DNA of 64,000 bases. Origin: Undaria pinnatifida. Its lineage: Eukaryota; Sar; Phaeophyceae; Laminariales; Alariaceae. The stretch covers positions 8,556,915-8,620,914 of the forward strand of contig JABAKD010000020.1 in assembly GCA_012845835.1 (NCBI GenBank). The letters run 5' to 3'. The notes under the pieces are model-generated. The model ran no database searches, had not been told where the DNA came from, and saw only the letters and a program-made list of their open reading frames with translations. The translations under genes and the position numbers were made by a program. Below are positions 23,101 to 34,483 of this stretch, one piece after another (within the stretch, counting starts at the first letter, position 1; each line of letters opens with the position of its first letter).

Positions 23101-26100
23101 TCTGACTGCTGTGTGACTCCTGACGCGCACATGTTGATTTTTCGAACTTTCGTCCACAGGCCACAGGGCAGGCTTTGCTGTCCCATCCAAGCCAGTGACC
23201 GCCTGCGCCTGCGCGTGTTGTATTTCATGTTTTTGCCGGCCCCTCGCCAAACGCGCGGGAAGAGAGCTAAACAACTTAGTGGTTCTCAGTGTGATGCCGT
23301 TGCTCCCCGCGTCAAGACGAAAATATCCACTACACGCAATCGCGCCCGGTCCCATACTTGTAGCTTCCGACAATACCCCCGCCCGCCCGCCCTCCTCCAG
23401 AAAACTTCTCAGCAAGTGGCGTCTCCCATTAATCCCCCGCCCCCCCCCTCCACCCCCAAGAAAACTGTGAAGGAAATCCCACCAACCCCCACCTCCCCCT
23501 CTCCCCCCCTTTCTCCCCCCCCAACCCCCCCCCCCACCCTCTCTCCTCCCCTCCTCTCCTCCCGTCCTCCCTGGCCGTTTTCTGACCGCGCTCAAAACAA
23601 AAAAAAGTGTCGAAGAGGGCGTGGGTAGAAGACCGTGCGTGCACCCGCCTGTCCCGCACCCCGCACCTCTCCCTTGCGCAGCCTTGGTTTCCTAGCGCGG
23701 TCGAGATGGCCGAGGGTTTCTGGTCAGCCGACGTAGCCGCTCTTGCCTGCTGATAGTGTCGACTCGCCTTGGCTCCGCTTGGCGATAGAGAAAGAGGGAG
23801 AGAGAAAGACAATGAGTGATGGGGTATGTGAGCGAGTGAGTGAGCGAGTAAGTGAATGAGTTTGCCTGCCCGGCACTTTTTCATACTACTCTGATGACAT
23901 GATGGGTGGGTGAGGTGGGTGTGCTGTGGTTGATCGCCGGCTTTTTTCGCTTTTGTTATCGTGAGTACCAGCTCGTCGTCACGAACATGACCCGTTGGGA
24001 TCGGGACTCGGTTTTATTTTTTTATTTCAGTTGGCCGCCGAAAAGCCGTCGGTTTTTTGGTTTTTGGTCTTGCCGCGACCGACGGCGTTCGATTTGGGGC
24101 GGCATACGGGAAAATTCTTTGAAATTTCCCTCTTTTGAATAATTTAGTTCCGGGTTTGCCACGTACGTATTCCGGTCTGGTTGCCCCCGACCCCCCGGTC
24201 GTTCGGGGCACCACGTGCCTCCTGTGGCAAACGATTGAGTTGTAGTCCTCCCTACGCTGACCCTAGCAAAAAGGCACGCGCTGGTAAGTGGGTTATCGTA
24301 CACCCCACCCCGTTACCGCTGCTGTGGCGCAGGACTGCTGTCGCAGTTTGCTGGAGCGTACTATTCGATTGGATGTGTTTTTTTTTCCGGAGTCTGGAAA
24401 ACAAACAGCCTCGGTGGGGGAAGGGGGGGAGTCATGGCGTTTTGGTCAGTATTGTCAGCCTCGTGGAGGGCAAGGGGGTGGGTGGGTGGATGTTGGTGGG
24501 AGGGAGGGGCGGCTGTTGTGGGGCGCGAAAGGCGTTTTTGGTCGGCAGTGTTCTTATCGTGGCTTAAAGGGTGCCGCATGACGTCGTATTAAGATGGCCG
24601 ACCGATCATGGCCTGAACTGAACCGCTCGGGTTCGGTGATTTGACCCAATGGTGGACGGACTTGTGTATGCATATAGTCGACGCCGGCACATACAACAGA
24701 TGAGACTTGACACGAACGATGCAGGAGAAGCTATGCGTGCGCACGGTGGTTTGTTGAAACGGCACGATGATTTGTTGAAACAGCACGATGATTTGTTGAA
24801 GCGGGGAGATGAGAGATGTATGCTTGGATTCTCGAATATGGTGGGGGGAAACCGGCGCAGGGCCAATGATACATACCCGTAGTTTACCTAGGTTGGCTCG
24901 GTTCTCTGATTTTGATACCTTGAGCACAAGCAGCGATATCGCGTTCCGACGTGATTCGAGCGCCCGCCCTACTGTGCCTTATGTTGCCCTGAGCACACAC
25001 CATGGAGCAAGCAAAGTAGAAAGGAGAACGTCTCGACGCTCGTTCGCAGCGGTGCGGTGGATTTGGGAAGCAAAGGCAGCAGCAGCAGCGGCAGCAGCCT
25101 TCACTCATGTAGGTCAGGGTTGTAGGTAAAAAGAAGGGGGGAGGGAGAGGGGGCGGTTTTTTTAACTGGCCTGTTGGTGCGATTGGTGCGACTCAGGCTG
25201 AGAGGGACCTGCGTCGTACGTGTCGAAGGGCAGAAACAAACGCACCTCGTGATAAAGGGAGGGGTTGCCTTTGCCCTCCTCCCCCCCCCCCCCGCGCCCA
25301 CGCGGATGGAAGAAAGTAGGCGATTAGGAAGCAGAAAAACGTTTAATCGGATATTGGGTTGTGGGATATTGGGTTGTGGGAGTCGGGAGTCTTTGCCGTA
25401 CTGTCTTGGATAGTTGTTTTCTTGGTTCCGGCCTACCGAGAGAGGGTAGGGTTACAAGCCTGAAGCTGCGCCTGCTTGCCTGCCTGCCTGCCTGCCTGAC
25501 GATCTCGCGTTAGATGGCTGCGAAATTTCCTTTTCCCACGGTTGTTTTCTGTAATATGGTAATACTCATGCGTTACTTTTTCATGCGTTAACATTTGTGT
25601 CGATTGGTGTTTTTGCTCCTATATACCGTGTCCACCGTTGTTAGACTGTCGTGCGTAGAACGCGAGGAGCAGTTGTTTTTTTACGGCTTTGTTATTGAGG
25701 GGAAGGCTTTCGTACGTAGCACGCGAGGAGCAGCTTTTTTTTTTCGGAATTGTTATTGAGGGGAGGGGGGGGGGGAGGGGCTCCATTATGTGGGGCCCTG
25801 CCTGCCCTCTTGAAATCGATGACAGCAAGAAGTGAATATAAGTCGAAGAATGTGGTTGTGATCAAGAAGACGGTGCAACGGGTGGCCGCGATTCGCTTTT
25901 TTTTTTTTTTATGTTCGGCGCTTTGATTTCCGGTAGTCACGAGCGTTGGTCCTTTCAAGGCACAAAAAAGCGGGCCCTTTGTAGTTGCCGAGAGCAGGTG
26001 GTGGGCGTGTTGTTGGCGTTTTGGCGTGTGGTGTGTACCTTTCGCTGTTCGAACGACACGAAAATGTACAGAGGGAACAGGAGGCGGGGGGGGGGGAGGG

Positions 26101-27480
26101 GGCACGTTACCAGAGGGATTCTATAGAGGTAAAAAAATGGCAGAAAAGGACGGGGGGGCGGGGGGCGGGTCATGTTGCGAGAAGGACAGGTACGCCAAGA
26201 GAATAAACAAAATTCGGCTGTTGGACAGGCGAGTGGGCTGGGCGGCGCCGTTTCTTCGTGTTCCTTCTTGTCGTCATCGTTATTGTATCATCGTATGGGC
26301 TGAATCGCAATTGCCATAGGAATGATTTGGACCCTGGGAGGCGTTTGTGTGCGTCCTGTCTCGTAGAAGAGAGGTTGCAGCAAGCAAGCGGTGTGTTTTC
26401 TGGTAATGTTTGGACTTGAGACGAGCTTGAGCGCTTTTTTTCACATTCGTGAATCGGATTCATCTAAGCGTGGGTGAGCACGCCCCTGCCCCCCCCGCCT
26501 CCTCGCGCAAGGCGGATTAGGTTCGGTCGGGTTGATGGATTGTGTCTGTTCATGGCGGCCGACCGTTTCACCTTTGGAGGTTCTTTCTATGTGTGTAAGT
26601 AGGGGGAGGAGCCGAGTAGGACGTGCTTTTGTCGCACTATTAATAGGATTGTAGTAACATCTGGTGGCGATAACGTTGCGCTGGGGTTTGGTTGTTCCGG
26701 AGGCGTTGTCTAACTCGGTACTATTGTACGTTGATTGGGTAGTCTCGTCCGTCGAAGAACGTGGTGTATGCGCGTACTGCCTCTCTTTGGAACGAGTAAA
26801 AATTACCTGGTATAAAGTTTGGGTTTGAGAATTTGTTAAAGGTGCTGTAGTCGAGTGTACACTACGTACGTAGAATAATAGCTCTATTATATAGTCTATA
26901 CGGTACCAGGTATCTTTTTTATTGATTAGTACGAGTATATAGATTGCGTCTGTTTTTGTTGCGGTCCAGAGGTCCGTCGGCAAAAGTTGACGTGTGCGCG
27001 CTGTATCGAATACCATACAATAGTTTTATCTTTCTTCGGTCTCCTCTTCTACCGCTGGAGTTTCCAGAGAAAAAGTAAGTTACATTGCCCAGTTTTCTGG
27101 GGTACTCTATAACGAAAAGTTCAAATACATCTGTGCGGTTCTAAATGGCCAGACGAGTTATTTTTATGCAAGAACATGTAGTTTAAAACGCAATGATGTT
27201 GCTACTACTGCTGTACGCGAACGAGTTCGGTGCAAGAAAATGAGTTTTTTTTTTTTCGTCGTTCGAAAAGCGGTACTGATGCTCGTCCTAAGGACAACGC
27301 ACCGAAAAGGGGTCAAGTCCGTTTGTTTCTGAGAGATCGAGACTTGCGTTTTTGGACTAGAAAATGGTGTACGAATCATTCAGTGGATGAAGGCGATATG
27401 TTGCGAGAAGGACGCCGACGGGCAATCAAATCGATCGATGTGTGTGTTTCCACTTTTCAGGGAGACGAAAATAACAAATA
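23101..27480. other. Low-complexity rich region, no gene recognised
   Basis: Pyrimidine- and purine-rich tracts (23,380–23,560; 24,410–24,520; 25,740–25,780; 26,080–26,165), short tandem duplications, and a 191-codon minus frame at 26,441–27,016 that is Thr/Ser-rich with no domain. Confidence 0.4.
24649..24882 (+). CDS. Small ORF with heptad repeats (unknown)
   Basis: The 77-codon frame contains a 21-base tandem giving GGLLKR-HDDLLKQ-HDDLLKR, a 7-residue period compatible with a coiled coil. No splice context or homologue was recognised, so it may be chance. Confidence 0.25.
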   Translation: MVDGLVYAYSRRRHIQQMRLDTNDAGEAMRAHGGLLKRHDDLLKQHDDLLKRGDERCMLGFSNMVGGNRRRANDTYP

Positions 27481-27575
27481 ACTCACCCACATAGTATATT
27501 ACAAGTACCAAGAACGCAGCTTGCAACGATGAGTATTGACCCGAAATTGGTCGAACTCACGGCTGACGTCCTTGA
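27481..27575 (+). repeat. Repeat A core
   Basis: CTCACCCACATAGTATATTA through CGCAGCTTGCAACGATGAG to CACGGCTGACGTCC; almost the reverse complement of 13,050–13,125. Confidence 0.72.
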
Positions 27576-27599
27576 AATATTTTTATAGAATAAGTCACC

Positions 27600-27862
27600 A
27601 GGGACGAAATGGTAAGACTTTAAGTGTTGAAATAAAAAAAAGTGTCAAGATGACAATTTTCCGTAAAAAATGGTAAGAATTTAAGTAAGTGTTGAAAGAT
27701 AACAATTTTCCGTAAAAAATGGTAAGACTTTAAGTGTTGAAAGATAACAATTTTCCGTAAAAAATGGTAAGACTTTAAGTGTTGAAAGATAACAATTTTC
27801 CGTAAAAAATGGTAAGACTTTTAAGTGTTGAAATAAAAAAGTGTCAAGATAACAATTTTCCG
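27600..27862. repeat. ~47-bp tandem repeat, about five units
   Basis: Units contain ATGGTAAGACTTTAAGTGTT and AAGATAACAATTTTCCGTAA. The first and last units carry the same AATAAAAAAA variant. Confidence 0.9.
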
Positions 27863-28157
27863 TGAGATCGAATTGCCTATATTACCCGCCCACCAGTAGT
27901 AGTTTCAAGTCACCATGGTTGTCCTTCAGACTCTCGAGGGGTAACATTTTTGTGGTGGTGGCCGTGGTGGTTGAAGAAATGGATGGAGGTGATACACTGC
28001 AAGGAGACTGTTCAATATCATTACAGCAGGAGAATCATTCTTTCTGAGGGAGGCGAATGACGAAAATTGCTTCGCAGGAGGGCAAGAAAACGAAAAAAAA
28101 AGTAAGAAAGGAATAATATCAGGCAGTAAATGCTATAATAATATACGAGTGGTGATT

Positions 28158-28585
28158 TTTTTTTTTTTTTTTTTTTTTTATCCTCCGGCGGATGGGGAAA
28201 AATAAAGCTTTAGCTCACCACACTTCCGCGTATTTTCATACGCGTCGTGTGTCGATTTAACTCAGTTGCTTTCGCAGCCCAACGCTAGCTGGCGCACCCT
28301 TCGAGTCCCATTGTAGGTATAGCGTAAGCTGTCCCTATCATTGGTCCTCGTTACAACCCCGGCAGCGCAAGCTGCCGTTGTATACGGGTGCGTGTGTATG
28401 TCGACCCGGCCTGTCCCCTGAGGGTCAGGTTCGGTGGAGATAGCCACCCGGAATGTCATCTTTCCGGGTAGTGTGGGACTTGCGCAAGCTCACCCACTAA
28501 CAAAACCCCTGGCCATGGGAGATAGCCTTCCGCCGGACTTGGTCCAGTTACGGTCCACCCTACCCATTCGGGCGTTGGTCCTCGG
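28158..28585 (-). mobile_element. 428-bp retro-insertion with poly(A) tail and 13-bp target-site duplication
   Basis: Minus-orientation element ending in a long A run (T run on the plus strand). It is flanked by identical 13-mers ACGAGTGGTGATT at 28,145–28,157 and 28,586–28,598. It encodes a short frame ending RRVRQLALGCESN before the 3' untranslated part. The structure is that of a 5'-truncated LINE or a SINE; I do not recognise the family. Confidence 0.85.
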
Positions 28586-29203
28586 ACGAGTGGTGATTCT
28601 CCATCTTTCTGTGGTACTCCATATTCGTCGGGGCTTTAGGGCCTGATCTGACCTGCGGCTACGATAGATTTAAGGGAAAATCGGAAGACTGTTTGATAAC
28701 TTGGTGATGTATTGTGTCGGTTGATGTCCGCATCTGGAACAAGGACTGCCTTCCAGCACCCGGCCGTTGTGCATAGCCCCGAGTGTGAACCAGTAGTAGC
28801 TCTCTACTGTGTTGTGATGTCTTCCGGCGCTGCTGCTACTCCTCTATTTCGATCAAACGAAAGGCAGTCGCAGCTCCTCATTTTGTTCGAGGTGATTTGG
28901 GTGCTGAATCGCTTCTTCGTGCTCAATACATCGCAAAACACCTGATGATTTCGGCATATAAGTGTCGCATGATGTATCCAACAACCCCAGAAGGTTTGCT
29001 CGCGCGTGCTGTTTAAGATACCAACCCAACCCACAGTCAGACACAGGCGGGGCCAAAACGAGCTGAAACTTCGTGAGGATCGGTAGGGTGGTCAACGATG
29101 GTCTGTGGAGAGGATGTTGACGCCATGGGCGGGGGGGTAGGCGAGTGAGTCAGGGCAAAGGATCTCTCTCGAAAATCGAAAATTCAAGGGGGGGGGGGGG
29201 GGG

Positions 29204-29425
29204 CGTACCCATTTGTTGCTTGCCTTTAGTAGTTTGACCTTTGACCACGCAGCCCTTTCGAGACGAAGCACCGTTCCTACTCGTAAGAGAGACACCTCCA
29301 ACGTTTGGGTGATCATTACGCTTTTTCCATATATTACCTTGAAATGTTGTGCTTATCCTATCCTTATCCTATCCCCGTCCTGTTTCGCCGTCTGTGGCCA
29401 CCATCTATCTCCTAGGATAGCGATC
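29204..29425 (-). pseudogene. LINE 3' end fragment
   Basis: Encodes IAILGDRWWPQTAKQDGDRI on the minus strand, homologous to the C-terminus of the LINE at 43,965–45,690. It ends with the same ASNK-stop and a C-rich tail (an 18-base G run on the plus strand). A TRIM element interrupts or abuts it on its 5' side. Confidence 0.78.
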
Positions 29426-29430
29426 GTTAC

Positions 29431-29805
29431 TGTTAAGGATATTAGTGGAGTATTCGTCCGTTTGATCACTTGCAAAAGGTTAACCGATAGCTTACCCAAA
29501 CTGAGCCTTATAACACTCTCCCCCCCTGAAACGGCGGGAGAGCAGGTCGGCCAGATATACTGCGAACCTCTGTCAATATCCAAGCCGTTTCATTTCCTGG
29601 GTATACCGGGGAGAGTATTTTTCAAGTTAGACGTGAGGAAATCCTGAAAAAGATTATTATGGTGATGTGGGACTCGAACCCACGATCCAAAAAAAACATG
29701 GTCCTGCCGACGACGCCATTTGTTAAGGTTATTAGATGGGTATTAGTCCGTTTGACCACTTGCAAAAGGTCAACCGATAGCTTACCCAAACTAAGCCTTA
29801 TAACA
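29431..29805 (-). mobile_element. TRIM element (miniature LTR retrotransposon), copy 1
   Basis: Two 85-bp direct repeats (29,431–29,515 and 29,721–29,805) each begin TGTTA and end TAACA. On the minus strand the 5' LTR is followed after two bases by TGGCGTCGTCG, a primer-binding-site-like sequence starting TGG. The 3' LTR is preceded by the polypurine tract AGGGGGGGAGAG. The roughly 205-bp internal region has no coding capacity but carries a perfect tRNA T-arm (GTGGG/CCCAC stem, 7-base loop) with a box-B sequence. Confidence 0.85.
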
Positions 29806-29879
29806 CTATCTCGCTACTCTCTAGTCTGACCAAACTCTTCCATGTAATCTTCTATCCTCTCCTTCGGCCTGCCCCGTCC

Positions 29880-30571
29880 TTGGGGTGGGCCGAGGAAGCC
29901 CGCGAGGACCTGCAGCGGTCTAGCGGCAGTCACACGGGCATCGAGCCTCGGGCTGGGTAGAGAGGGAACCTTGCGCGGTCTGGCTAGTGAACTGCTCACT
30001 CTAAGGACCGCGTGGGGTGGTGGTGATGGGTTTTCTTTTTAACCCCGACGCCGAGGAGTTCATCCCCGGGGCAGGACGGGTACATCACCACAGCAGAGAG
30101 CGCAGCGTGGGCAGCTTGGGGAGTGGAGAGGCTGGCCACCGCGTGGGTACGCATGCACGACAGGAAGGATGGGAGTGTCGGCGTTGGCTGGGACGGCTGC
30201 ACCCAGCCAGCGGAAACCAAGGCGCGAACCGGGCTACGAAACGGAGAGCCACAATCATCACATTAATAGAGAGAAAAAAGAAACAACAGAAACAGAAACG
30301 GAGGAGGGGACGAGCCTCTCGTCGGCTGGCTGAGAAAGCAGCACGCGAGACTCGTAAGAGACGGAAGGCGGCACTTGTGGCGGTAGCGACCTACAACGTG
30401 CGTACCCTGGCCGTAAAGGGGAAGAACGGGTATGGGCATGACGAGCGTGTACTGGCGAAAGGCCAGCAACTCGGCTGTGACTTCATTGGCCTGCAGGAAA
30501 CTCGACGGCCCGGCAACACGAGATTCAGTGCAGCTGGATACCAAGTTTTTTGCTCAGGTATTTTAGCTTAA
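29880..30571 (+). pseudogene. LINE 5' region with endonuclease (EEP) domain, truncated
   Basis: The open frame from 30,017 has a basic region (ERKKKQQKQKRRRGRASRR) followed by VAVATYNVRTLAVKGKNGYG, LGCDFIGLQETRRPG and AAGYQVFCSG. These are the N-V-R-T and L-Q-E-T-R blocks of the apurinic-like endonuclease of non-LTR retrotransposons. It stops shortly after, before the catalytic His/Asp blocks, so it is a 3'-truncated fragment. The stretch before the ATG is probably its leader. Confidence 0.75.
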
Positions 30572-30589
30572 TGAGGAGAACACAAAGGG

Positions 30590-30725
30590 GGGAGGGGGGG
30601 AAACAGGAGGAGTAGAAGGAAAGCCGTCCAAGGGAATGGGGGCAGGGGGGGCAACAGGAGGAATAGAAGGGAGACCGCGGTGGACGAAGGCAGGAAGGAG
30701 ATGGCAGACAGGGTAGCAAGGTACC
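30590..30725. repeat. Imperfect G-rich tandem repeat
   Basis: Two or three units with CAACAGGAGGAATAGAAGG and G runs follow the truncated LINE. Confidence 0.6.
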
Positions 30726-30759
30726 AGGCCGACTAGTAGGTACATAGCACTTTTCGTCT

Positions 30760-31080
30760 TTTTCTGGGGTATTTTTTTTCCCCTTTGTTCCCTCCTTCCG
30801 TGTCCAGGTTTTTGGCTCGTGTTCGGATTATCTTATTTTGGTTTTACTTTACTTTATTTTATTTCATTTTATTATGTTTCTTTTCCGAGCTTTGGCTCTC
30901 CTTTCCGGTTGGGTTGTTTCTTCGATTTCCCCTTCATTTTGTTTGTTTCATTTTTTGTTTTATTTTTTATCTTTGTTTTTATTTGTTTTCTTATTTTGTT
31001 TTTGTTTTTTTGTTTTTGTTTTTGTTTTTGTTTTTGTTTATTTCGTATTTCTCTCTTCCAATGTATTTCTGTTGCTGACG
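30760..31080. other. T-rich low-complexity region
   Basis: TTTTATTT and (TTTTTG)n runs; hydrophobic or Phe-rich frames here are artefacts. Confidence 0.7.
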
Positions 31081-31299
31081 TATGTATGTTGTGCCTGTCG
31101 TACCCAGTACTAGGGCATGACATTGCGTTGTCGAATGCATTACGATGCATTATCTCTGTGTCGTAGCTTGTGACCACAGAGCTGATCTTTCTAGGGTGAA
31201 GAATCAGTACGGACACTGGGTGTGCTGGATGTCGACGAGTAGAAGAACGGTTTAATGTGAAGAACACACACACACACACACATGTAACATTCGTGTGCA

Positions 31300-31710
31300 C
31301 TTTCCTCATCTCCCCTCTATTAATAGCATCTATCTAGCACATCCCGTTCCTCCATGTACATTTCACCTTCTATTATGTGTGAGTCCTAATCTTTATTGTT
31401 GTGCCACACGGGCACATATTGTATGTGCATCCATGTCCTCCTCGTCCCGACTACCGGTATATCTGTTTCTTCTTTCTGGTGGGTCCAGGTTCCCTACAAG
31501 AAATCGCAGTTTCAGCTTTTTCGCGTAGTCCATTGGGCCAAGCAAATACGTTTCTATTCCAATATCTTCCCTCAACCCTCCGTATAATATCTCTAATAAT
31601 AGCTGTTTCTCCTCGTTCACCTTATTTCTTAGCGCTAACCTTTCCCTTTCTTCTATTATTCCTTTTTACTTCTGTCTTTGTACCCGCCAAACTTCTCTAT
31701 AGACAGTTCA
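31300..31710 (-). pseudogene. LINE polymerase C-terminal fragment
   Basis: Contains NEEKQLLLEILYGGLREDIG then GPMDYAKKLKLRFLVGNLD and RNRYTGSRDEEDMDAHT. This is the same protein segment as in the LINE at 43,965–45,690, but better preserved. A downstream MCPCGTTI-like zinc-knuckle segment can be read in a shifted frame. Confidence 0.75.
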
Positions 31711-31939
31711 AGGGGGGGAAGGCGTTGTCGGTGAAGCGCACACGAACACACACACACAAATATCGCGCGTTCTCCCATAACTCTTCGTATGATTTTCGAC
31801 CTACAAAGGCCTCTAAAAAAGTAACATAGATACTAGGTGTTGTTGACAAAATCCTAAGGGTTTCATATTTCGCCGAAATTGCCTTCACGATTCTCCGCCA
31901 CGACGGGGAGAGATCCAACCGTCCAGGGTGGGGCGCCTT

Positions 31940-32036
31940 CCCCCATCCCCCGCTTTAAGGTTACAGGGTGGATCCTGCCGACGACGCCATTTGTAAGGTT
32001 ACAGGGTGGAGACACAGAGTGCCCCCTGCAGGTCTG
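31940..32036. repeat. TRIM remnant and left flank of the TRIM cluster
   Basis: Contains a further copy of the primer-binding-site segment between two copies of GGTTACAGGGTGGA, without LTRs, then the GCAGGTCTG flank that belongs to the host repeat. Confidence 0.55.
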
Positions 32037-32864
32037 TGTTAAGGACTTTAGTGGGGTATTAGTCCGTTTGACCACTTGCAAAAGGTTAACCAATAGCTTA
32101 CCCAAACTAAGCCTTATAACACTCTCCCCCCCTGAAACGGCGGGATAGCAGGTCGGCCGGATATACGACGGACCTCTGTCAATTATCCAAGACGTTTCAT
32201 TTCCTGGGGATACCAGGGAGAGTATTTTTCAAGTTTGACATGGGAAAAATCTGAAAAGTTTATTATTGTGGATGGTGGGGATCGAACCCACGACCCAAAA
32301 ACCCATGGTCTGTCGACGACGCCATTTGTTAAGGTATTATAGGGGTACTAGTCCGTTTGACCACTTGCAACTGGTTAACCAATAGCTTACCCAAACTAAG
32401 CCTTATAACACTCTCCCGCCCTGAAACGGCGGGATAGCAGGTCGGCCGGATATACGGGCGGACCTGTAAATATATCCAAGCCTTTTCATTTCCTGGGTAT
32501 ACCGGGGAGAGTAATTTTCATTGGTTAACCAGTTGCAAGTGGTCAAACGGACTAATACCCCACTAATTCCTTAACAAAGGGCGTCGTCGACAGACCATGG
32601 GTTTTTGGGTCGTGGGTTCGATCCCCACATCCACCATAATAAACTTTTTCAGATTTCCCCATGGCGAACTTGAAAAATACTCTTCCTGGTATCCCCAGGG
32701 AATGAAACGGCTTGGATAATTGACAGGTCCGCCCGTATATCCGGCCGACCTGCTATCCCGCCGTTTCAGGGGGGGAGAGTGTTATAAGGCTTAGTTTGGG
32801 TAAGCTATTGGTTAACCTTTTGCAAGTGGTCAAACGGGCTAATACCCCACTAATAACCTTAACA
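32037..32864. mobile_element. TRIM cluster (one full copy plus inverted partial copies)
   Basis: LTRs at 32,037–32,121 and 32,327–32,410 bound a complete minus-orientation TRIM. A second internal region starting at 32,411 breaks off near 32,518, where the sequence inverts. There a plus-orientation partial LTR (to about 32,576), an internal region, a polypurine tract and a full LTR (32,780–32,864) follow. Shared LTRs and inverted joining suggest recombination after insertion. The whole block lies between TCTG repeats inside another repeat. Confidence 0.85.
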
Positions 32865-33100
32865 TCTGCCAATTGAGCAGGTCCTCGGAGAGTACTCACT
32901 TTCTTTGCCTTCGTAGAGACGTAGCTTTATTCGATTCCACCAGAGCCCCGGATAGCTTCTGAGATCGAAGGCACGTGCCTCCGATCTATTTCCTAACTTT
33001 CCCGAGTATAAAACGCCAACCTGATTGATTACAAACCCATCCAAATGATATCAAATAAATTCGGATAATTACAGGCCTTTCGAGGCCGTATCTTAGCACC
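32865..33100 (-). repeat. Dispersed repeat E (copy split by the TRIM cluster)
   Basis: Reverse-orientation copy of the repeat at 10,640–10,905. Its 11-bp stem has one mismatch. The missing 3' part lies on the other side of the TRIM cluster. Confidence 0.75.
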
Positions 33101-33487
33101 GCTTCTCGTGCTGCGGACAAGAATACGATGACGCACGCTACAATAGAGGTAGCCTTTTGTGTGCAAAAATGTTTCTGAATGACGGGACTTCCTTAACCCA
33201 TCTTGATCAAAAATCGTCGGAATCTCGTCATTTTTTATGTGCACGCACATGTTTTCGTTGAAACTCTACTCGTAGGCCACGTTGTGATCGTCCATCTTGT
33301 AGCAGTAGGGCTAGCTTTTCTTGAAAAAAATCGGGTTTGCCCAGAGGGAAAGGGAGAGGTCGAAAAAGCTCACTCTAAGCGAGGAACCTCATAAAAACAA
33401 AAAGGGTATGACCTCTTGTACCGTCGCATGAGCCACATAGTTTTCACTACACCACCAGGTACATTTTATCTGCCTACAGGCCAGGCC

Positions 33488-33830
33488 CGGGCTACCGTAC
33501 TCGTGGTAGGGGTCTATCCTCGAGCCTGGTATAGGTCAGTTTTGTAAGTTCGAGCCCCCCCGAGTGCATAGTACTCGTATCAATTCGTAGGGACTTTTCC
33601 TTGTTGTGCACAAATTGACCTGCGGAAAGCGCGCGAGAGCATGAGCGACTTGTAGCAACGACACCCGAACGATGAAAATTGGACGAGCAGTGGGATTGCC
33701 GAAGAACCCTATGCGCGATAGAAATTGAAGGCTAGAACCGGGGGGAAGAAGAGGGACGACACCTCTGTGACCACGGCTTGTCGAGAAGCTGGAAAGAAGA
33801 AGACTTAAGTGTGTGCAAAAAAGAAAGGGG
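33488..33830 (+). mobile_element. tRNA-derived SINE, copy 2
   Basis: Same head, body and A-rich tail as the minus-strand copy at 11,240–11,550. Box B (AAGTTCGAGCC) is kept; box A is degraded (CGTACTCGTGG). The tail runs into a G tract. Confidence 0.8.
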
Positions 33831-34483
33831 GGGGTGGGGGGGTCCTGTTTGGGGCCATTTTTTACAGTGGCTTGGGTCACGCGCGAATACCCCCCTTGTT
33901 TCTTTGCAAATCTTAAGCGCTCGTGTCGGTAGAAATTGGCAAAATCAACCTGCAATGGAATACGGTAAGCTACGCGCTCTGCGAAAAACAAATCGCTTGG
34001 TGTATTTTTGTCCGCGAGATAATGCGGAGTCACTCGTGCGCGTGACTCGAACCCGTTAGTGAAATGGGTGTACCGCCGCTTGGTCGCGTCAGATGTTGGA
34101 TACTTGGAGTTCGTTCGCCATTATACCCTAGGCCCTGTCCCGGAGGGGTACCTTTTACCAGGTATATCCCCCCCCCCCCCTCGAACTCTCCGCCCTCTCC
34201 TCACCGGTTGTACGACTAGCAGGATATACATGATAAACTGATTAATTCCTTCCACAACCGCCAGATTTGTCCCCTTAAAGGATTTATAGTTTCCGCGCAC
34301 ATATCGAGTTGCCCCCGCCCGTCTCTCCCCCCCCCCCCCCCCCCGCTCCCTCTTGTTCAAACCCAGGCCCCCACGCCCTTAAAATCTCCGCCCTCCCCTC
34401 ACCGGTTATACGACTTACAGGATATACATGATAAACTGATGCATTTCCTTCCACAGCGCTGTCAGATTTTGTCCCCCTCAAAA

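Noticed and set aside
26441-27016. 191-codon minus-strand frame
   Set aside because: No domain, no splice context, composition like surrounding DNA, and it includes the dispersed TACCAGGTA word.
29640-29690. Possible primer-binding site TGGTGATGTGGG beside the T-arm
   Set aside because: Its position is internal. The site two bases after the LTR (TGGCGTCGTCG) is the better candidate.
32580-32640. Apparent tRNA 3' half (T-arm plus ATCCACCA)
   Set aside because: No matching 5' acceptor strand and it recurs inside each TRIM copy, so it is part of the element, not a tRNA gene.
34030-34100. tRNA-like sequence on the minus strand (GGGTTCGAGTCACG)
   Set aside because: T-stem and acceptor do not pair; probably an old SINE relic, too weak to list.
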